Origin: Streptomyces lasiicapitis
Lineage (GTDB): Bacteria; Actinomycetota; Actinomycetes; Streptomycetales; Streptomycetaceae
Assembly: GCF_014646335.1 (NCBI RefSeq)
Contig: NZ_BMNG01000025.1
Coordinates: 4,598 to 68,597 of the forward strand
Reading direction: 5' to 3'
DNA: 64,000 nucleotides
Below the pieces are notes generated by a model. That model ran no database searches. It was not told where the DNA came from and saw nothing but the letters and a program-made list of their open reading frames with translations. The position numbers were made by a program, and so were the translations under genes. This document shows positions 59,799 through 64,000 of the stretch, in pieces. The first letter of the stretch is position 1. Each line of letters starts with the position of its first letter.

Positions 59799-60839
59799 GT
59801 GCGGGTGAGCCTCAAGGATGTCGCGGAGCACGCGGGCGTTTCCATCAAGACCGTCTCGAACGTGGTGAACAAGTATCAGCACGTCACCCCGGCGATGCGG
59901 GCCCGGGTGCAGCAGGCCATCGACGAGCTGGGCTACCGCCCGAACCTGACGGCGCGCCATCTGCGCAAGGGCCGCACCGGCATCATCGCGCTCGCCGTCC
60001 CGGAACTGGGAAACCCGTATTTCGCGGAGCTGGCCGGAGCCGTCATCGACGCCGCCGCCGCGCACGACTTCACCGTCCTGCTCGACCACACCCGGGGCGA
60101 CCGCGAGCAGGAGGTCCTGGTCAGCCAGGGCTTCCGGGCGGGTGTCATCGACGGCTTGATCCTCAGCCCGCTGGAGCTGGAGGCGGAGGACCTCCAGGGC
60201 CGCGACGGCCGGGACGGCCGCAACGGCCGCAACGACGACGTGCCGCTCGTCCTGCTCGGCGAGCGCGAGTACGACCTCCCCTACGACCACATCGCCATCG
60301 ACAACGTCGCCGCCGCACGTGTCGCGGTACGCCACCTCATCGGCCGCGGCCGCTCCTCCATCGCCTACCTCGGCGCCCGCACGGACTCCGCCAACCGCCC
60401 CGCCCACCTGCGCCTTCAGGGCTGGCGGGCCGAGCTGGCCGAGGCCGGCATCCCCGCGCCGGACTCCCTGGTCGGGGGGGTCGGCGGCTGGAACCGGGAC
60501 GACGGCGCGAAGGCGATGGCGCGGATGCTGGACTCCGGGGTGCGGCCGGACGCGGTGTTCGCGTACAACGACCTGGTCGCGATCGGCGCGATGCGGGTCC
60601 TGCACGAGCGGGGCCTGAGGGTGCCGTGGGACGTGGCGGTGGTCGGCTTCGACGACATCGCGGAGGGGCAGTTCGGCGCGGTGACGCTGACCACGATCTC
60701 CCCGGACAAGCAGGCGATCGCGCGCCTCGCGGTGGCCTCGCTGCTGCGCAGCCTGGAGGGGGCGCAGACACCCGGCGGACATGAACTCACCGCGGAATTC
60801 CGCCTGGTGGAGCGGGAGAGCACGCTCGGGCGGAGGTGA
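59799..60839 (+). CDS. LacI-family transcriptional regulator of the GH92/GH2/CUT2 locus
   Basis: A 346-residue repressor. The GTG at 59799 has GAGGAG 6 bases upstream and gives MRVSLKDVAEHAGVS. The helix-turn-helix continues 'IKTVSNVVNKYQHV', with hinge 'LGYRPNLTARHLRKG'. The effector domain (about 60-340) has 'IALAVPELGNPYFAEL', 'LILSPLELEAEDLQG', an odd Arg/Asp/Gly/Asn insert (RDGRDGRNGRND) near 147-158, and 'VFAYNDLVAIGAMRVL', 'DVAVVGFDDIAEGQFG'. It is divergent from the GH2 gene and upstream of a sugar importer. Shared ACAACG-type sites suggest it controls GH92, GH2 and the importer together. Confidence 0.94.
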   Translation: MRVSLKDVAEHAGVSIKTVSNVVNKYQHVTPAMRARVQQAIDELGYRPNLTARHLRKGRTGIIALAVPELGNPYFAELAGAVIDAAAAHDFTVLLDHTRGDREQEVLVSQGFRAGVIDGLILSPLELEAEDLQGRDGRDGRNGRNDDVPLVLLGEREYDLPYDHIAIDNVAAARVAVRHLIGRGRSSIAYLGARTDSANRPAHLRLQGWRAELAEAGIPAPDSLVGGVGGWNRDDGAKAMARMLDSGVRPDAVFAYNDLVAIGAMRVLHERGLRVPWDVAVVGFDDIAEGQFGAVTLTTISPDKQAIARLAVASLLRSLEGAQTPGGHELTAEFRLVERESTLGRR

Positions 60840-60915
60840 GTCGCGGGGCGGCCAGGACAGCGGATTTCGGGGAGCCGCACGGTCCGCTCCGCCGACCGGC
60901 GGCGTGCGCGGAGGG

Positions 60916-60998
60916 TTTACAGCACCCTTTCAACGATGTAAAAAGCTCCCCGTACCGCTGAGTTGACCGCAAACCCGTTCTTCCCGTGAGCGCTCTCA
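60916..60998 (+). promoter_or_regulatory. Importer upstream region with two palindromic sites
   Basis: The 193-bp gap before the binding-protein gene holds TTTACA (60916-60921) and TGTAAA (60937-60942), a perfect 6-bp inverted repeat that includes TTTCAACGATGTAAA, a relative of the ACAACGTTG sites. Further on, TGAGCGCTCTCA (60987-60998) is centred on GAGCGCTC, a second LacI-style palindrome. TTGACC at 60963-60968 may be a -35 box. Confidence 0.5.
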
Positions 60999-61032
60999 GT
61001 GTGCGCCGGGGCCGTGCCGTTTGGGGACTCCC

Positions 61033-62169
61033 ATGAAGCCGAACATCTTCCTTCGCCGTACCTCGGGCCGTACTCAGGGCCGCGCGTCGGCCAGTACCCT
61101 CCTCGCCGTCGGCCTCGCCGCGGGCCTCGCGCTCGCCGCCACGGGATGCGCCAAGTCGGAGGACGACAAGTCCGGCGACTCCGACGGCTCCAAGTCCTCG
61201 GCCGCCGAGGGCGACGCGGGCCAGGTCGTCTCCTCGCCCGGCGCCGGCGGCGGCAAGAGCTGCGTCATCGGCGACTACGGCGCCAAGAAGCTGGACCTGA
61301 AGTCCGCGACCGTGGGCTTCTCGCAGTCCGAGAAGGAGGCCAACCCCTTCCGGATCGCCGAGACGGCCTCCATGAAGGCCGAGGCCGGCAAGCGCGGCGT
61401 CAAACTCCTCACCGCCAACGCCCAGTCGCAGTTCTCCAAGCAGATCAGCGACGTCCAGGACCTCATCGCCAAGGGCGCCGACCTGCTCGTCATCGCCCCG
61501 CTGAACTCCGACGGCTGGGAGCCGGTGCTGCGCCAGGCCAAGGCCAAGCACATCCCGATCGTCACCATCGACCGCAAGATCAACGCGGCCGCCTGCAAGG
61601 ACTATGTGAGCTTCATCGGCTCGGACTTCGTCGAGCAGGGCCGCCGCGCCGCCGACCGCATGATCGCGGCGACGGGCGGCAAGGGCGAGGTCGCGATCCT
61701 CCTCGGCGCGGCGGGCAACAACGTCACCACCGACCGCACCAAGGGCTTCGAGGAGCAGATCGAGAAGAAGGCCCCGGATCTGAAGGTCGTCTTCAAGCAG
61801 ACGGGCGAGTTCGCGCGGGAGAAGGGCCAGCAGGTCACCGAGCAGCTCATCCAGTCCAAGCCGGGCATCGACGGGATCTACGCCGAGAACGACGAGATGG
61901 GCCTCGGCGCGGTCGGCGCACTCAAGGGCGCGGGCAAGAAGGCCGGTGACGTGAAGATCGTGACGATCGACGGCACGAAGAACGCCGTGCGCGGCATCGT
62001 CGACGGCTGGATCGACGGCGTCATCGAGTCCAACCCGCGCTTCGGACCGCTCGCCTTCCAGACCCTGGACACCTTCACCAAGGGCGGCAAGGTCGCCCAG
62101 GACATCGTCATCAAGGACAGCGCCTACACCAAGGACAACGCGGAGTCGGACCTCGGCAAGGCGTACTGA
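61033..62169 (+). CDS. CUT2-type sugar-binding lipoprotein (YtfQ-like)
   Basis: A 378-residue exported binding protein. I chose the ATG at 61033. The signal peptide ends in lipobox 'LAATGCAK'. A Ser/Asp/Gly-rich linker follows, then the ribose-binding-type fold with 'ATVGFSQSEKEANPFRIAET', 'QSQFSKQISDVQDLIAKGADLLV' in parts, 'IPIVTIDRKIN' and 'GIYAENDEMGLGAVGAL'. The opening 'GFSQSE-NPFR' pattern is like that of galactofuranose-binding YtfQ proteins. It is the first gene of an importer operon with the ATPase (1 bp apart) and permease. The ligand may be a sugar released by the GH92 or GH2 enzymes. Confidence 0.92.
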   Translation: MKPNIFLRRTSGRTQGRASASTLLAVGLAAGLALAATGCAKSEDDKSGDSDGSKSSAAEGDAGQVVSSPGAGGGKSCVIGDYGAKKLDLKSATVGFSQSEKEANPFRIAETASMKAEAGKRGVKLLTANAQSQFSKQISDVQDLIAKGADLLVIAPLNSDGWEPVLRQAKAKHIPIVTIDRKINAAACKDYVSFIGSDFVEQGRRAADRMIAATGGKGEVAILLGAAGNNVTTDRTKGFEEQIEKKAPDLKVVFKQTGEFAREKGQQVTEQLIQSKPGIDGIYAENDEMGLGAVGALKGAGKKAGDVKIVTIDGTKNAVRGIVDGWIDGVIESNPRFGPLAFQTLDTFTKGGKVAQDIVIKDSAYTKDNAESDLGKAY

Positions 62170-62170
62170 C

Positions 62171-63763
62171 GTGCTGCCGGTGACGGGATCCGGCGCCCCG
62201 CCGGTGGCAGGGCCCGCCATGCTCTCGGTGTCGGGGCTCGGCAAGTCCTTCCCGGGCGTACGCGCCCTGGACGGCGTCGACTTCACGGCCCGCGCGGGCG
62301 AGGTGCACGCGCTGATCGGGGAGAACGGCGCGGGCAAGTCCACGCTCATCAAGGTCCTCACCGGCGTGTACAAGGCGGGCGAGGGCGAGGTGCGGTACGA
62401 CGGCTCGGCCGTCCGCTTCGCCACGCCCCTCCAGGCCCAGCACGCGGGCATCTCCACCATCTACCAGGAAGTGAACCTGGTCCCGCTGATGAGCGTGGCC
62501 CGCAACCTCTTCCTCGGCCGGGAGCCGCGCGGCCGCCTCGGCCTGATCGACTTCCGCCGGATGCACCGCGAGGCACAGGAGGCCCTGCGCGGCCTCGGCG
62601 TGCGGGTCGACGTACGCCGCCCCTTGCGCGAACTCGGCGTCGGCGCCCAGCAGATGGTCGCGCTCGCCCGCGCGGTGTCGGTCGACGCGCGCGTCGTCAT
62701 CATGGACGAGCCGACGTCGTCCCTCGAACCGCGCGAGGTGGCCACGCTGTTCGGCGTGATCCGGATGCTGCGCGGGCGCGGCATCGCGGTGATCTACGTG
62801 AGTCACCGCCTCGACGAGCTGTACGAGGTGTGCGACACCGTCACCGTGCTGCGGGACGGCAAGGCCGTGCACACCGGCCCGATCGCCGAGCTCGACCGGC
62901 TGCGTCTGGTCGCGCTGATGCTCGGCCGTGAGATCGGCGACGTACGCGAGGAAGGTCTGACGAAGTTCAGCGGGAACCACGACACCGAGGCCCAACCCGT
63001 CTTGGAGGCAACGGGGTTGACGGTCCGGCACCAGCTCGACGGGGTGTCCCTGACGATCCGGCCCGGGGAGGTCGTCGGGCTCGGCGGGCTGCTCGGCTCG
63101 GGCCGCAGCGAGACCGCGAAGGCCATCGCCGGGGCGCTGCCGCCGGACTCGGGCCGGGTGGTGATCGCCGGGGTGCCGGTGCGCACCGGCTCCACGCCCG
63201 CCGCCATCCGCGCGGGCGTGAGCCTGCTGCCCGAGGACCGCAAGGCCGAGGGCATCGTGCCGGGCCTCTCGGTGCGCGAGAACATCGCGCTCGCCGCGCT
63301 GCCGGGCCTGTCCCGCTTCGGCCTGGTCGACGAGGCGCGCATCGACCGCGTCGTCGACACCTTCATGAAGCGCCTGCGCATCAAGGCGTCCGGGCCGCAC
63401 CAGAAGGTCGGCGAGCTCTCCGGCGGCAACCAGCAGAAGGTGCTCCTCGCCCGCTGGCTCGCCATGAACCCGAAGGTGCTGCTCCTGGACGAGCCGACGC
63501 GCGGCATCGACGTCGGCGCGAAGGCCGAAGTGCAGAAGCTCATCGACGAGTTGGCCGACGACGGCCTCGGCGTGCTCCTGATCTCCTCCGACATGGAGGA
63601 GCTGATCGAGGGCAGCGACCGCGTGGTGGTCCTCAAGGACGGCGCGGTCGTCGAGGAACTCACCGGCGACGCCGTCACGGAGGACCGACTGATGCGCGCG
63701 ATCGCGGCCGCGCCCGCCGCACAGGCCACGACCCCCGCCACCTCTGGAGGTGACGATGACTGA
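62171..63763 (+). CDS. CUT2-type sugar ABC transporter ATPase, two NBDs (YtfR-like)
   Basis: A 530-residue fused ATPase. The first domain has Walker A 'GENGAGKST', the modified signature 'LGVGAQQMVALARAV' and Walker B 'VVIMDEPTSSLEPRE'. The second has P-loop-like 'LLGSGRSET', a full signature 'LSGGNQQKVLLARWL' and an intact Walker B 'VLLLDEPTRGIDVGAK'. This contrasts with the fucose-operon ATPase, whose second Walker B is lost. The GTG start follows the binding-protein stop by 1 bp. Its end overlaps the permease start by 8 bp. Confidence 0.94.
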   Translation: MLPVTGSGAPPVAGPAMLSVSGLGKSFPGVRALDGVDFTARAGEVHALIGENGAGKSTLIKVLTGVYKAGEGEVRYDGSAVRFATPLQAQHAGISTIYQEVNLVPLMSVARNLFLGREPRGRLGLIDFRRMHREAQEALRGLGVRVDVRRPLRELGVGAQQMVALARAVSVDARVVIMDEPTSSLEPREVATLFGVIRMLRGRGIAVIYVSHRLDELYEVCDTVTVLRDGKAVHTGPIAELDRLRLVALMLGREIGDVREEGLTKFSGNHDTEAQPVLEATGLTVRHQLDGVSLTIRPGEVVGLGGLLGSGRSETAKAIAGALPPDSGRVVIAGVPVRTGSTPAAIRAGVSLLPEDRKAEGIVPGLSVRENIALAALPGLSRFGLVDEARIDRVVDTFMKRLRIKASGPHQKVGELSGGNQQKVLLARWLAMNPKVLLLDEPTRGIDVGAKAEVQKLIDELADDGLGVLLISSDMEELIEGSDRVVVLKDGAVVEELTGDAVTEDRLMRAIAAAPAAQATTPATSGGDDD

Positions 63764-64000
63764 CATCGGCCTCGGCGGCCGCACCCGCCTCGACCGCGAC
63801 CGCCTCCTGCGGCTGCTCCAGGACTACGGCGTCCATCTGGGCGTCGCCGTCCTGCTCCTGGTGAACATCGCCATCACCCCGCACTTCCTGTCCGCCGAGA
63901 ACTTCCGCACGCAGGCCGTCCAGGTGGCGCCCGTCCTCATCGTGGCGCTCGGCATGGCCCTCGCGATCGGCAGCGAGGGCGTGGACCTGTCGGTCGGCTC
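63756..64000 (+). CDS. CUT2-type sugar ABC transporter permease, N-terminal part (cut by window end)
   Basis: The first 81 codons of an RbsC/YtfT-like permease. The ATG at 63756 has TGGAGG 6 bases upstream and overlaps the ATPase gene by 8 bp. After about 25 charged residues comes the first membrane segment ('HLGVAVLLLVNIAI') and the start of the second ('VAPVLIVALGMALAIGSEGV', ending 'DLSVGS'), the family's hallmark. The gene continues beyond the window, probably with one more permease gene as in Ytf systems. Confidence 0.9.
   Translation, partial: MTDIGLGGRTRLDRDRLLRLLQDYGVHLGVAVLLLVNIAITPHFLSAENFRTQAVQVAPVLIVALGMALAIGSEGVDLSVG

Overview
The window reads as a piece of a Streptomyces chromosome. 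GC content is very high throughout, genes are packed with many 4-bp ATGA/GTGA start-stop overlaps, GTG starts are frequent, and the family mix is typical of the genus: a PAS-GAF-SpoIIE phosphatase, an AfsR-like SARP regulator, an MmyB-type XRE regulator, a streptogrisin-like S1 protease, a DUF5937/ArsR regulator, lipase maturation factor, WS/DGAT acyltransferase and many secreted glycosidases. I saw no tRNA, rRNA, CRISPR array, insertion sequence or prophage. The window cuts one gene at each end.

Layout. 0-15 kb is mixed housekeeping and regulation: the end of a probable anti-sigma factor, an XRE regulator divergent from an NmrA-like oxidoreductase, a phosphatase and Fpg/Nei glycosylase pair, a lipoprotein, a second HTH gene, a secreted protease, an ABC exporter divergent from a histidine kinase/response regulator pair, a lipase maturation factor and a DUF805 protein. 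15-24.4 kb is an eight-gene minus-strand operon with a divergent GntR/FadR regulator. It encodes a CUT2 sugar importer and five enzymes that match the oxidative L-fucose pathway (mutarotase, dehydrogenase, lactonase, fuconate dehydratase, keto-deoxy-fuconate dehydrogenase). 24.4-27.3 kb is a large AfsR-like regulator.

27.3-36.6 kb is a second carbohydrate locus: a LacI regulator divergent from a CUT1 importer (binding protein and two permeases) and two apparently intracellular glycosidases, a clan-A enzyme and a GH38 alpha-mannosidase. 36.6-39.3 kb holds small singletons (phosphotransferase, DUF2716, DUF1330, methyltransferase). 39.3-45.2 kb is a three-gene secreted glycosidase operon: GH29 alpha-L-fucosidase, GH20 hexosaminidase-like enzyme, GH29 alpha-L-fucosidase. 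45.3-50.6 kb holds two MFS transporters, each with its own winged-helix regulator and a perfect palindrome, plus a phosphatase-like protein. 50.7-54.2 kb has a small protein, an unusual zinc-ribbon SDR protein and a WS/DGAT enzyme. 54.4-64 kb is a third carbohydrate locus: secreted GH92 alpha-mannosidase, secreted PA14-GH2 glycosidase, a LacI regulator, and a CUT2 importer running off the right end.

Read together, about two thirds of the window is devoted to taking apart and eating branched, fucosylated and mannosylated glycans. Secreted GH29, GH20, GH92 and GH2 enzymes would release sugars outside; three separate importers would take them up; GH38 and the clan-A enzyme would finish mannosides inside; and the fucose operon would oxidise the freed L-fucose. 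This fits glycoprotein N-glycan or similar glycoconjugate use. That overall interpretation is inference; the individual family assignments rest on visible motifs. Several clear palindromic operators mark at least four separate regulatory circuits.
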